Source: Prunus persica
Taxonomy: Eukaryota > Streptophyta > Magnoliopsida > Rosales > Rosaceae
Length of the DNA: 64,000 nt
Assembly (NCBI RefSeq): GCF_000346465.2
Contig: NC_034014.1
Span: forward strand, 20,849,517-20,913,516
Reading direction: 5' to 3'
Part shown: one piece after another, positions 11,478 to 22,989 of the stretch
Layout: each line of letters opens with the position of its first letter
Position numbering within the stretch: the first letter of the stretch is position 1
Position numbers and translations under genes: made by a program
Notes under the pieces: generated by a model
Seen by the model: the letters and a program-made list of their open reading frames with translations, nothing else
What the model was told of the DNA's origin: nothing
Databases searched by the model: none

Positions 11478-12774
11478 AAGGTTATAATGCAACTGCAAGC
11501 CCATTCCCAGATCTTTAATATTGACTGACATGAAATCCACAGTAATTAAGTGTCAAAATGGTAGTCATTAACGATATGGCATGAAAATTAGAAAACACTA
11601 TCAAGTAAATGAGCCAAGTTTCGACCCCGCATTCATAATATTGTAGCAAATTCACAATCAGACCATTCAAACCAACAGGAAGAGAAACTAAAAAGAAAAT
11701 CATTCCAATTATGGTAGCAATGTTAGTTCTATTTCACATGTAATCTATAAGCACTAACCTTGAGAAGCCATTAGAGCAAGCACAGCAACAGCAGCAAATA
11801 CCACACGAACTGGCCTTGGTCTTCCTCTCTCTATGCACTCTAAATCTCTCCTATATGGGTAGGAATATGAGTCTGTTTTCTGTGTATGAGAGTGGGGACC
11901 GAAGCCTTAGTTTTATAGGTGAGAGCCTTGAGGTTCCTAGCCCATAAAGGAATCCTTAAAGCTTATCCTTATCACCTCCCGAATACATAGCCTAATATGA
12001 TAGATATTCCACAAGTGAGACAGAGCTTCAACTCTATCATACTTATCCGTGTATACCCAGTTTATCTCTCCCTTGTATCCCTGATCAGATTGGATTCCTA
12101 AATGGATGTGAACTCAAATAGAGTTCTTACAAGCAAAACTCACAAGACAGAAAATAATCCCCAAGTTGCTGATCCTCTAGGCAATCATGTAGCTAACCAA
12201 TTCAAATTGCAATGCCAAACCCACATCTAATACTAGCAAAGCTACTTCTGCTTTGCATTTCGTAACAAAAATAAAAATAACCAAATCAACTTAAATGTCT
12301 AAGCATGCGTGCATAACACAATTATTGGATTAGTACAAGGTGAATTTAGCAAAATTAAAAAAACTCAAATAAATCAGGCAAAAAGATTTGAGCTTTTCTC
12401 GTTCTTTTTCTCTTTTCAGAAAATTTTCTCAATAACCAAATAAGGGAACTAGATGAAAAAAAAAAAAAAAAAAGGGATGCCAAAGGCCGTACCCCACTCA
12501 TCTTCTTCATCAAGAGGTTGAGAGATTGCACTGGAGAGGGGTCCATGGGACGCAAATGATCATGGATTTGACCAGCCATAGGACGTAAAAGCCCAGATCA
12601 AGATCAATCTAATAGCTCAAATCCAAACACAGCAAGTGAAGGGCTAGGGGGCGAGAGGGCGAGAAAGAGAGAGGAAGAGGAGAAAGAGATCTGTTACCTT
12701 GAACGAGTAGGTCAGAGAGAGCAACACAAAGAGGGAGACAGCGCTGATGGAGGAAGAGAGAACTGCCAGAAAGC

Positions 12775-12824
<50 letters not shown>

Positions 12825-13054
12825 CGCAGAGGAAGCTGCGAGAGAGACAAGAAAAAGTGAGAAAAAGTGTTGGGGCAATAAGTATGTATTTATAGGTTGT
12901 ATTTATAAAATGTGCGGGTAAAGATGGTATTTGTAGATGAAGTTTGGATTACAGGGGCTTTGAGTGGTATTTCCCAATACTCATCGCATGCATTGATCCT
13001 AGGACTCCCAACAACTGACTTGTCTTTTATTTATGAATGCTGCTATTTTCACTT
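10801..13054. other. AT-rich spacer; no gene supported
   Basis: This contains a 38-base A tract (11438-11475), a second A run near 12457 and a GA microsatellite (12779-12818). On the minus strand 11765-11880 stays open for about 45 codons (including RGRPRPVRVVFAAVAVLALM) and ends before a GT. Together with a GA-rich segment upstream and a possible donor near 12697, this might be the remains of a split host gene, but I cannot name it. Confidence 0.4.
12779..12818. repeat. (GA)n microsatellite
   Basis: An uninterrupted GA dinucleotide run of about 40 bases within a wider GA-rich segment. The Ser-Leu open frames across it are only translations of the repeat. Confidence 0.95.
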
Positions 13055-13059
13055 TTGAT

Positions 13060-13660
13060 TGTTGTAAAAGTTTGAAGGTGGAGTCCACAGTTTTGGTATC
13101 ACATGCATGGAGGAAGTTTCCTTGCATCTTCCAGGAACTTTCTCTTCCCTGTATTTATCAATTCAGGAAGTTTCCTTGCATCTTCCAGGAACTTTCCTTC
13201 CCTGTATTTATCAATTCAGGAAGTTTCCTTGCATCTTCCAGGAACCTTCCCTTCCCTGTATTTTGCCTAAACATTAGCCTATAAATAGGCATACCAATTG
13301 TAAAGGGGAGGGTGACCAACGGAGAAAAGAAAGAAAGGGGAGAAGAGAAAAAGAAGAGAGAAGAAGAAGAGAAAAGAAGAAAGAAAAGAAGAGAAAAAGA
13401 AGAGAAAAGAAGAAGAGAAAAGAAGAAAGAAAAGAAGAGAAAAGAAGAAAGAAAAGAGAGAAGAAGAAAGAGAAAGAAAATTCAGTGAGCCTCACATATT
13501 GTAAACTCTAAAGTTGTAGCCCTATTATTTTATATAGTGAAAAAGTTACTGCTGCTGCTCTTCGAGGACGTAGGCATAGCCGAACCTCGTTAAATGCTGT
13601 GTCTCATCTACTTTACGTGCAGCTCAATATTCATACATATTCCAGGTTATTTTTATAACA
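13060..13660 (+). repeat. 5' LTR of copy B (601 bp)
   Basis: It begins TGTTGTAAAAG and ends TTTTTATAACA. It holds three tandem copies of an AGGAAGTTTCCTTGCATC-type unit (about 13110-13260), a TATA-like CTATAAATAGGC at 13279 and a long AG-only purine tract (about 13319-13482), probably just downstream of the transcription start. Confidence 0.93.
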
Positions 13661-13674
13661 CGTTATCAGCACGA
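13661..13674 (+). promoter_or_regulatory. Primer-binding site of copy B
   Basis: CGTTATCAGCACGA directly follows the LTR. Its complement, TCGTGCTGATAACG, corresponds to the anticodon stem-loop of tRNA-Ile with G (or inosine) at position 34. The downstream word GCTCT also fits the preceding part of that tRNA. See findings. Confidence 0.6.
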
Positions 13675-13810
13675 GAAGCTCTCAGGTATAATTTTTGTGC
13701 TGCACTATTATCTATACTACTAACCACTAACAAAAATGGACCCTTGGTAATACTAAACATATTATCAGTGGGAGACCGTTACTAATACTAACTTTTTTCT
13801 TATTTTATTC

Positions 13811-14183
13811 GGTGGTGGTTTTAACCCCACATTTATTTACTATATGGTGTAGGTCTATTACCCATACATGCACCTTTACTTTATCGCAAATTTATTTTAC
13901 CGCATTTTTATTTTATTTACTGTATGGTGTAGGTTTATTACCCATACAACAGTATTTATTTAAAAGGGTGGTGCGGGTTTATCGTCCACGCCTTTACTTT
14001 TATTTAAATGTATGGAGCAGAATTAGTGCCCATACAAGCACAATTTACTTTACCGCACATTTAATTTTATTTAAAGTATGGTGCGGGATTAACGTCCATA
14101 CAGCAAGCAATTTAATTTATGAATTTAATTTACCGCACATTTACATTTATTTAAAAGGGTGGTGCGGGTTTATCGTCCATACC
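13811..14183 (+). repeat. Hairpin-repeat array in the leader of copy B
   Basis: Units of GTATGG - about 14 bases - CCATAC form lie at 13842-13867, 13922-13947, 14010-14035 and 14076-14101, with GGGTGG-armed variants at 13966-13992 and 14157-14183. A shorter GTGG/CCAC form lies at 13813-13830. Loops read TGCGGGATTAACGT or close variants, and spacers repeat TTTACCGCACATTTA. The array begins about 150 bases after the primer site, where packaging signals often lie in LTR elements. Confidence 0.7.
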
Positions 14184-14255
14184 AGTAATTTATTTACCAG
14201 CAATTTATTTTATGGATTAAATGTGCTGTATGATGAGTTTTTACAGTATGCAGAT

Positions 14256-14947
14256 CAGGACCAGAAGTTCCTTGATCCTCATCATACAATTACATCAGGA
14301 CTTGAAGATCCTTGATGATGATATTAATATGAGAGCTGGCAGTCTCTCCGGTACTGTATTTGTAAACATGTGGACTTAAGGGTCCTTGATCCCTGACATG
14401 TAAATAAGGACCTAGAGTTCCTTAATGATGTAACAGTACCATATTGGTTCATGGTGCCGTACACATTGATGATAACTGTACTGGCAGATGAATAGATACG
14501 TATTCATGACTTGATGAATAGTACTATTCACATGAATAGTGACGTATGCATAAATATTAACCATTTTGGGTAAACCGTCACTATATACAAAAGGGAACCT
14601 GCAGTTTCATGGTGCCGTACACATGGATGATAACTGTACTGGCAGATGAATAGATACGTATTCATGACTTGATGAATAGTACTATTCGCATGAATAGTGA
14701 CGTATGCATAAATATTAACCATTTTGGGTAAACCGTCACTATATACAAAAGGGAACCTGCAGTTCCTTAAACTCATGGATGAGCAATTAAATGAGATGCC
14801 AGAAGTTCCTCAAGATATGGACAATTATGTAAGGACTTGAAGTCCAGAAATATGTACAGAAAATTGTAAAAATGTCCATACCATGAGAATATGTGGCTTT
14901 GGCCTGAAGTTCAAAATTTACAGTGTTGAGAACCTGAAGTTCCAACA
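14256..14947 (+). repeat. Series of GGACTTGAAGTCC-type palindromes, copy B
   Basis: Imperfect palindromes are seen near 14256, 14297, 14372, 14406, 14593, 14751, 14796, 14831, 14901 and 14931 (for example AAGGACTTGAAGATCCTT and GAACCTGAAGTTCC). Several are followed by TTGATCC or TTAATG. The same class occurs in copy A (4160-4745) and in the shorter relative (about 44100-44520). Confidence 0.6.
14453..14768 (+). repeat. 158-bp tandem duplication
   Basis: GGTGCCGTACACAT starts at 14453 and again at 14611, and the two 158-bp units are almost identical. Copy A has only one unit, so this duplication arose after the copies separated. Confidence 0.85.
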
Positions 14948-15081
14948 ATTAAATGGACAACCCTTGAGGTATTATTGCAAATTGTGGTATGCCACATATT
15001 TCTTTGGCATAAGAAGATGATGAATTTAATAAAGTTCGATTTTGTTATAATCGACACCTCAAGGAAGAAATATATTTTGTG

Positions 15082-17864
15082 TGTTGAAATAAAAAATTCG
15101 TTGATAGCAAATTAAATTTTGGCCCAAGTTTAAAGAAGTTGGGCCCATAGCTAAAATGGTTTTGTGGACTTGTTGCTAAATTGGCTTAGGCCCAAATGAA
15201 TTAATATTAATATTTTTACAAGAAAATATTAAGCATTAACAGAACATGTACGTTGAGTTGAGTAGTGACTGAAAATGGGAAGTTACTCCCACCCACATAC
15301 GTGAGGCAACAACTGGCTCCACTATGTCAGTTCCTCTTGGTCTATAAAAAGGGACCAAAGGATGCAAAAAAAGAGAGGAGAAAAAGCACCAAATTGCTGC
15401 AGAAATACACAGAAAGAAAAAAAAACTGCTACAGAAATCCAAAGAAGAGAAGCAAGCAAAAGAGATACGAAGCTCTGTCATAATACCATTCAGAAGGTAT
15501 AAACAAATTCATTTGAGTATCCTTTTATGTACAACTGACTTGCAAGCAAAAAGATATGTATGTGAGGCCATCGTACAGAAGTTTGAACTTCCTCCATGTT
15601 TGATATCAAGAAATGTATCATATCAACAGAGACTTCAGCAGTGGAAAAAAATGCAAACAAATCCTCCCAAATTGGCAATAGCTGTGCTACTTACACAAAG
15701 AGAGCTCTCACAAGGACCTCTCTGTTGTGAATTACAGATGGGCTTCTGCAAGAACTCCACTGTACAAGTGCTGTGAACACCTTGTGAGTGTCCATAGGCA
15801 CATTGTGGTACTCAGAGAAGACCTTGCGAGTGTTCTTGAGTACCAAAAAAAAATAGAAGACATCAACAGACCAGACGCTTTGTTACTTGCCCAACCCACC
15901 TTCAGCAGAGCAAAAATTCTGCAAACAGAAATTAATGATTGCCAGAAAGCTTACAGAGACTGATGATTCACACCCACGAAGGTCACCAAAGCAGCATTCC
16001 TCTGCAACAAGTTGCAGAAACCACAAAGGGTTCTCACTCTGTCACTGGCACTATGATAGCCCTTCCCAAAAGATCTCAGTCTGCAATCAAATGAAGAAAA
16101 AATGCACCGAAGCATCATACCATTGTTACCAAGAGACCGGAAGGAAGCAGAGAACTCAAAATTGTCTTTGGACCCAAAAAAATGCAGTCAAGTCTTCAAG
16201 GAAATGATGAAAACGAAATCACAAGCAAGATTCAAAAAGAGATGATTTTTCTTTTCTCTCGACACCAAAGGCCAGACCCCAAATTAGTGTCTCAGGCAAA
16301 AAGTAAAAGGAAAATGGCTCACTAATTTCAGGCTAAGAAGCCTCCTGTGTTGCGGCTGTTGAAGAACCCAAAAGCAAACTTAAGCCAAAAACAAAGAAGC
16401 TGAAAGAGAAACAAAATTCAAAAGAGAAGAAGAAAGACTTGCCAAAGCTAAATGGATGCACAGCTTGCTGCCAGCAGTTTTTCTTCAGACCAAAATTCGG
16501 TCTTTAGACCAAAAAAATGAAGAAACTTGTTGCTCAAAGAAAGCCCTCCTGCCATGCCCAAGATTGAAGAAGAAAAGCAACCAAAAAAAAGAGAGTTTCG
16601 TATTACTGAAAGAAACCAAAACAAAACAAGGAAGAAAAAGCCAAAAAGGGACAAAGCAAAGGAAAAGTACCTTTGTACTTTGACAAACTGACGTGTTGCC
16701 TTTAAACTCCCATATTTCCAATGGGTTATGTAGTCCAAGTCTGCCTTCAAGTTCCCAAGACCTCATATTAATATTTTAATGATTTATGTAGTCTAAACAG
16801 ATATGAGCAAAGCAAAGGTCTTGCTTTGGTTTTGGCGTCTAAGACTCTAGGCTCCATATTGATTGTGGCAGATGAGTGGCTGAAGAGATATATAATTGGG
16901 TCCAGTTTGAATTGATCCAGATAAGGATGGGAGTGGCTCAGTTTGGATCGATCTCTACTACTCCAAATAGATATCGATTTCAAATGCAACTAGCTCTCAA
17001 AGTTTTTCTGACATGGACCTTTTGTTTATGGGCCAACTAAAAGACCCGAAAAACAAATTGATGGGTCGACAAAACAAATTACCCATTAACTCTCAAAAGC
17101 CCAAAATATTTTATGGGTTGGTCCAAATAAATTATGTGGTTAATGGATTAATCCTTAATGGGCTCATTAAAATGCCTTTTAATTTTCTTTGGACATTAAC
17201 AATAAAAATGGTACAAAACCATTCCAAATTTTCCCATGGGTCATCTACCCTGCAAATTTCAATGGATCAAATTCAAATTTCTCAAATATACAAATTCTTT
17301 CAAGGGATCATTCATTCTTTGAAAGTCCGATCAAATTATCAAGGAACTACGTCCGGTTTGATTCCGCCAAGGATACGTAGGCAATTTGGAAATTCAACCC
17401 AGATACAACCGCAAGTCCAAACAGAATCCCTGGTGTACCTTAACCAAATTCGCCCCAAACACTTTTCCAACCATAAAATCAAATTGAATCCCTGGTCCAA
17501 CCACATTCATCCAAATTCCATAAAATATTTCTCATACCAAAAATTCTTTCAAGGGGTCATTCATTCCTTGAAAGTCCAATCAAATTCTCTTGAGAACTAC
17601 AAAAGGCTTGATCCCCAAAATGGGGTATGTAGGCAGTCTAGGGTTCCCTGGATGCAGCTGTAACATCAAATCAAATTCCATTATTTATTTCATTTTTCAT
17701 ATTGGAATCAAAGGGTTTTCTCTTTATAAAGAGATTATAATTAAGAGATATTTTTTATCTTGAGTGGGTCATATTCAATTAAAAATAAAAACTCCTATTT
17801 GTAAATAAGAGTGAGATTATGTTGGGTGAATTTTTAATTTCTTTATTACACTTTTTATCTAACA
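15082..17864 (+). mobile_element. Nested solo LTR (2.78 kb) inside copy B
   Basis: The segment begins TGTTGAAATA and ends TATCTAACA, and it is flanked on both sides by TTGTG (15077-15081 and 17865-17869). Removing it restores exactly the uninterrupted sequence found in copy A near 4025-4035. A TATA-like CTATAAAAAGGG lies near 15340, and a long purine-rich segment follows. No internal second LTR, primer site or pol is visible, so a solo LTR of a large element is the best reading. The open frames inside (up to 216 codons) are low-complexity and show no known domain. Confidence 0.85.
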
Positions 17865-18360
17865 TTGTGAATTCCGGTTGTTAAGAATACACCGCAAAAT
17901 GGATAATATTAATATAAACCTCAAATAATGAATTGAGGCTCCCCACATATTTTGTTTTATCTGGGCCGGAAGCCCATGGATCCAAATATATGAGAGATCC
18001 TGAACTTGAAGTTGTGGGTATATAGTAGTTAATGCTCTTCACTACTATATTGCGATATTATCATGGCTTTTACTCAATTCATATTTCATGTCCATTTGAA
18101 AAGGGCAAATAAATTCTGAGTTTGTGCCCAGGCCAAAAGTTCCGGGCTACTATGCGATAAAATATGAAATTTGGGAGAGACAATGTGGTTATTTAAACCT
18201 ATAAGGCACAAGGTTCCAAATCATCATTTTGAAAAGACGTAAAAACCACAGGTGCAAGTTTAAGAATATGCGCAATTATTATAACAGAAAAGGGGCATAC
18301 AACAGATAGATTTTTTCCTGCAATGAAGGTGCAGGCCCTGTAAAATCTATAAAAATTACA

Positions 18361-18912
18361 TTATGTCCTGGAAGCCTCTGAAGGAAGATGATGGCGCCTC
18401 TTAAGCTTAGCCATGAGCTTCTCATGGTCTCCCAAAATTCTTTCATTCGAGACCTGCAGCATGTCTAGCCTTCTCAGTGTATCAACAGAGTACGAACTCA
18501 CCAGTTTCAACAAGGCATTATTCTCTCCTTTAAGTTTCTCAACCTCCTGTTGAGACTCATGAAGCATTCTTTGGAGAGACGAATTTTCAGTTGTTAAATT
18601 CTCAACCTCGTTTGCTCTGGCACGCAAACGATCAGCCATGTTAGAAACAGAAACAGCACTCTGAATGCTAAAAGCCATTGAGTCATCAATAGCCTCTTCC
18701 TCTGATCTCCCCGTCAACAACATTTCATCCATTGGAGTAATGAAATTCCTAGCTACTATGACAGCAGTAGCATCATTCATCATCACAGAATCATTAACTG
18801 TGAGATGACGATTTTTGGATACAAAGGATGGACGCCAAACTTGGGCGTCACTGGTTGTTGTGGGAGCATCATTTAAATTGAAATAATTTGGGCAGGAAGA
18901 AGAGGAAGCCAT
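18361..18912 (-). CDS. Antisense coiled-coil ORF (183 aa) inside the LTR element
   Basis: The ORF is complete from ATG (18912) to stop and runs opposite to the retroelement. The N-terminus is Ser/Asn-rich (MASSSSCPNYFNLNDAP), the middle region hydrophobic/acidic, and residues about 90-175 have a strongly heptad-like, charged composition (RLRARANEVENLTTENSSLQ...VEKLKGENNALLKLV) typical of a coiled coil. No transmembrane or catalytic motif is seen. The surrounding segment (about 18293-18980) is missing from copy A at the matching place. I do not recognise the protein family. It could be a captured host fragment or an antisense accessory gene such as some plant LTR elements carry. Confidence 0.55.
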   Translation of the reverse strand: MASSSSCPNYFNLNDAPTTTSDAQVWRPSFVSKNRHLTVNDSVMMNDATAVIVARNFITPMDEMLLTGRSEEEAIDDSMAFSIQSAVSVSNMADRLRARANEVENLTTENSSLQRMLHESQQEVEKLKGENNALLKLVSSYSVDTLRRLDMLQVSNERILGDHEKLMAKLKRRHHLPSEASRT

Positions 18913-21785
18913 TTTTTTTTTAAGAAGGTTTCGAAGAAAGTCTTAGGAAAACTAAAGTTTCAGAAAATGAAGAAATTTGAGTTGAAACGCAGTTGCTCCA
19001 ATCAAGTTTTGCAAAGACCATATCTATAGGAGGAAATATGGCTACTGTTTTTCAGGACCCCAATATCTTCTCGAATCCCCATATTATCTTTTTCTTTCCC
19101 AGAGTCCAAAACTTCACGTGGCCTCTAATAATGCCTGTCGGCACTTTCGGCGTTTTTCAAAGTATTATTTTCAAAGCCGATCTTGCTTTACGGATTTCAC
19201 GGAACTACTTTTTCAAAAGTATCCCGAGAATCTCGCAATTTTCCTATGGTTAATTTGAAATTCACCGGTTCTACCTATTCATTGTATTTGTGTATAAATG
19301 TGTTACTAACGAAATTTTCTTTGCAAAAGACATCCAGTTTTCTCCATACCTAGTGATGCGATATCTACTTGTTTTTCTTATCAGTGAGCACTTAATATGC
19401 CTGAGAAGCAAGACTATCTCTGATCATCCATTCAAGAAGCAAGACTATCCCTGATCACGTTTCTACTACATCAGGAAACTGTGAAGGCGATCTTATGCTC
19501 TAATCTCCGGAAGTCCTTCTAGACTAGGAGATATGAGAGCTTATTGTCTGCTCCCACCAGCTTCCTTCCCTGATTGCTTACCTTCTCTTGCAATCAATAT
19601 CACATTATTTTTGCATTTTTTCTCTTTTTATAACTCTCTGTTCATAAGAGATTTTATTTCTTTAGAATGAACATCTGAAGAATGAATCCATGAAGTAATC
19701 CTAACTATGAGGGTTATCTGTTTTGACAGAGGCAAAAGAGTTGTGATTTTTGCTCTTGCAGGATATAACTAGATCATCAAGCGCTACATTATATTTACTG
19801 GGCTGATATGAGCTTGAATGATACTTGAGAAAAGTTTCTCCCACCTAAGGATGTAAGCAATACTTGTGTTATTTTATGCTTATATACCTATTTGATATTT
19901 TATCTTGAAAGGTAACCAAATTGGGAGATAAGTCCGTTCCAAAAGAATGGCTTGTATGTATCCATGAATTATTAATGCAAATTTTACAGATTGTAAGATG
20001 GATACATTGATAATACACTGCACAGATTAAAGTCCCATAAGAACAGAATATGGGTATAACAGTGATCAATATGGGTGCACGCCTGTTGCGTAGCAAATGA
20101 TATGGATTGAAGTCCCGAAAGGACAATCCTTTGACATGTCAATATTGATATTATGCACGCCTAATGCGTAGCAAATTATATGGGTTAAAGTCCCATAATA
20201 TGGGATAAAGTCCCAGAAATTAATTGACATGTATGTATTAATCTGTGGCATGCCTGCAGCATGACAGATATATGGGTTCTCAATGTTCCAACTCCCTAAA
20301 TGAAGATTATCCACGCCCTACTACTAAATAACGCTCCGATGGAGGTTATAATCCACATTCTCACATAATAAAAGCCCCCTGAAGTGGCTTGGGTACCCAA
20401 AAGCAAAGAAATGCTTATAATTGATGCATGCGCATGCACATGAGAATGGTGGGATCATGAATTGATGAATGACAATTTTTGGTTTTGGAGTAGCTACTCA
20501 AATCATCAATGGGCTGTGTTGATTGGAACCACGTTCAATTATTAAATGTCGACAATATCACTGGCCAAAATGGAACGAGGTAATTCCATTATAAATGAGA
20601 ATGAACGTGAAAGAACAAACCACAATACGAACCCCAAAATTTGTTAATACTGAAAGTTATACTTGGGTGTTCGGAATAAAAGGGAATATACCTACTTTGT
20701 ATGACACACTGTTTCTGGCAGAAATAAGGAATGTTGGGTTTTCTCCATATTTACAGATTCAATTGTGCCCCCCCTTATTACACAATTACGGAGACCAACA
20801 TATTATCTTTAAGGGTTATTGAATGCACGGAGCATATCGCCAGAAGCGATTTCCTAAAGATGTATAAATAGCTGGGTAAAAACTATATAATGTGTCATAA
20901 AGCTTAATCCCTTTTAGACAAAATCCGTTGAGAGGATTGATATTGCATAAAGCAAGTCCCTAAAGGACATGTGCTTGAAGCACACAATTTGTACTCAATA
21001 TTAATATGCATAAATTACCTCAATGAGTACATTGATTATAATGTGATTGCAACACATTAAAGTTTCTGCAGAATTCATGAAATATTTGTCTCGATCGAGC
21101 ATTATGCCAACGAGATTCTTGCTTATACTAAGAAAGTATTAAAGTATTTTTATGAGGATTATCCGTTGGACACTTTAATGATTTTCCGGAAGTATATTGG
21201 ACCGAACATCATATTTTCCAGATAGGGCTCAACTCCATCACCATCATTTTGGGATGATGTGAGGTATATTTGATGCTATCTAAGCATAACACCATATACG
21301 GGCATATTTTTTTAGTGAACTTATAAATAGCCCAAGTGTTCTAAGATATGCGGACTCAGGAAATCTCTATGGTCGCTTACTGGAAAAAGCTAGTCATGAA
21401 GTTTTCAGGGGGAGATATTCATCAGGGGGAGCATGGTATTAATAAAGACCTTCATACACTATTGACTCACAGCAGCAGTGTCAACTATGATATTCAGACA
21501 GATGATCAACAGTATGGCTTAAAGATATTTTGCCAAGCATCAGGGGGAGCGTGCTGTCAATACAGACTCTTACACACTGTACTCTTTTTCCTTCGTCCAG
21601 GTTTTTATCCCACTGGATTTTTCCTGGCAAGGTTTTAACGAGGCAGTGTCGCACGCGCGTCAATATACACAGAATTTTATGTTACACGTGATTATGTACT
21701 CTTTTTCCCTTCGACCAGTTTTTGTCCCACTGGGTTTTTACTGGCAAGGTTTTTAACGAGGCATATTCCATACCATTTGTGGTCT

Positions 21786-21796
21786 CCAAGGGGGAG
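21786..21796 (+). promoter_or_regulatory. Polypurine tract of copy B
   Basis: CCAAGGGGGAG lies immediately before the 3' LTR. The shorter relative at 41773-45036 carries the same word, on the minus strand, next to its 3' LTR. Confidence 0.8.
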
Positions 21797-22396
21797 TGTT
21801 GTAAAAGTTTGAAGGTGGAGTCCACAGCTTTGGTATCACATGCATGGAGGAAGTTTCCTTGCATCTTCTAGGAACTTTCCCTTCCCTGTATTTATCAATT
21901 CAGGAAGTTCCTTGCATCTTCCAGGAACTTTCCTTCCCTGTATTTATCAATTCAGGAAGTTTCCTTGCATCTTCCAGGAACCTTCCCTTTCCTGTATTTT
22001 CCCTAAAAATTAGCCTATAAATAGGCATACCAATTGTAAAGGGGAGGGTGACCAACGGAGAAAAGAAAGAAAGGGGAGAAGAGAAAAAGAAGAGAGAAGA
22101 AGAAGAGAAAAGAAGAAAGAAAAGAAGAGAAAAAGAAGAGAGAAGAAGAAGAGAAAAGAAGAAAGAAAAGAAGAGAAAAGAAGAAAGAAAAGAGAGAAGA
22201 AGAAAGAGAGAGAAAATTCAGTGAGCCTCACATATTGTAAACTCTAAAGTTGTAGCCCTATTATTTTATATAGTGAAAAAGTTACTGCTGCTGCTCTCCG
22301 AGGACGTAGGCATAGCCGAACCTCGTTAAATGCTGTGTCTCATCTACTTTACGTGCAGCTCAATATTCATACATATTCCAGGTTATTTTTATAACA
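21797..22396 (+). repeat. 3' LTR of copy B (600 bp)
   Basis: This is nearly identical to the 5' LTR along its whole length, with scattered substitutions and small indels in the repeat and purine tracts. It is followed directly by the target duplication TTGAT. Confidence 0.93.
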
Positions 22397-22401
22397 TTGA
22401 T

Positions 22402-22985
22402 CTATTTTTCTACTTATTTTATTTTTAAAATTTGAAAAATAAATTTATTTCTTTGTAAAATGACTTGAGGCTCTAGATTCTTCAATAGAAAAAGGAGCTT
22501 GTGAATATGGTATTTTATATAGGATGTTGAGAGATTAAGGGCTAGTTTGGTATTACTGTAATGTAAAGATAATCATTGTTAGATTTGTTATGAGATAAAT
22601 CAGCTGTGAAAGAAAGCAGTTTGGTGTTTGTTAAACTTTTTGTCAAAAATAATGTTGGTATAATAATCAGTTTCTGAGTGTTTGGTAAATTTTTGTGTGT
22701 AAGTACTGTAAGCTTTGTATAATGATTAAAAAGGATTCGATGTTGAAATTATTTTTGTTATTTAAGTGTTTGGTGATATTAAAACAAAAAACAAAAAAAA
22801 GAACCTGCCTCACTTTTACTTTTGCCAAAACATTCTCACTTTCAATTATACAAATCTTTTATTAAATATTTTTGTTGAGAGATACCGTAAAACAATAACA
22901 TTTTTTAAAAAAAAAAAGTAAAACAAGACCCTCTATACACCCCTCTCCCTCCCCCAGCCCCACCCCGACCCACCTTCCCACAGAT
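22402..22985. other. Spacer; no gene seen
   Basis: AT-rich sequence. GGGCTAGTTTGGTATTAC at about 22539 resembles the outer end of hAT-type MITEs, but no matching opposite end was found. A C-rich run (about 22930-22980) leads into the ubiquitin pseudogene. Confidence 0.4.
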
Positions 22986-22989
22986 CCAC

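Larger units (their letters stand above)
13060..22396 (+). mobile_element. Complete non-autonomous LTR retrotransposon, copy B (9.3 kb)
   Basis: Two LTRs (13060-13660 and 21797-22396), both TGTTGTAAAAG...TTATAACA, are flanked by the same five bases, TTGAT, at 13055-13059 and 22397-22401. A primer site follows the 5' LTR, and the purine tract CCAAGGGGGAG precedes the 3' LTR. The 8.1-kb interior has no gag, protease, integrase or reverse transcriptase. It consists of repeat arrays, a nested solo LTR and an antisense ORF, so the element must have been mobilised in trans. It resembles the class called LARDs. Copy A (3394-6047) belongs to the same family; the element at 41773-45036 is a shorter relative. 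Confidence 0.92.

Noticed and set aside
12609..12878. Ser-Leu repeat ORFs
   Set aside because: Translation of a GA microsatellite; no other evidence of coding.
13274..13495. Phe-Leu-Ser ORF of 73 codons, repeated at 22010-22231
   Set aside because: Antisense translation of the purine tract in both LTRs of copy B.
17013..17663. 216-codon plus-strand ORF
   Set aside because: It lies inside the nested solo LTR, has low-complexity Asn/Gln/Ser/Ile composition and no domain, and LTRs rarely code.
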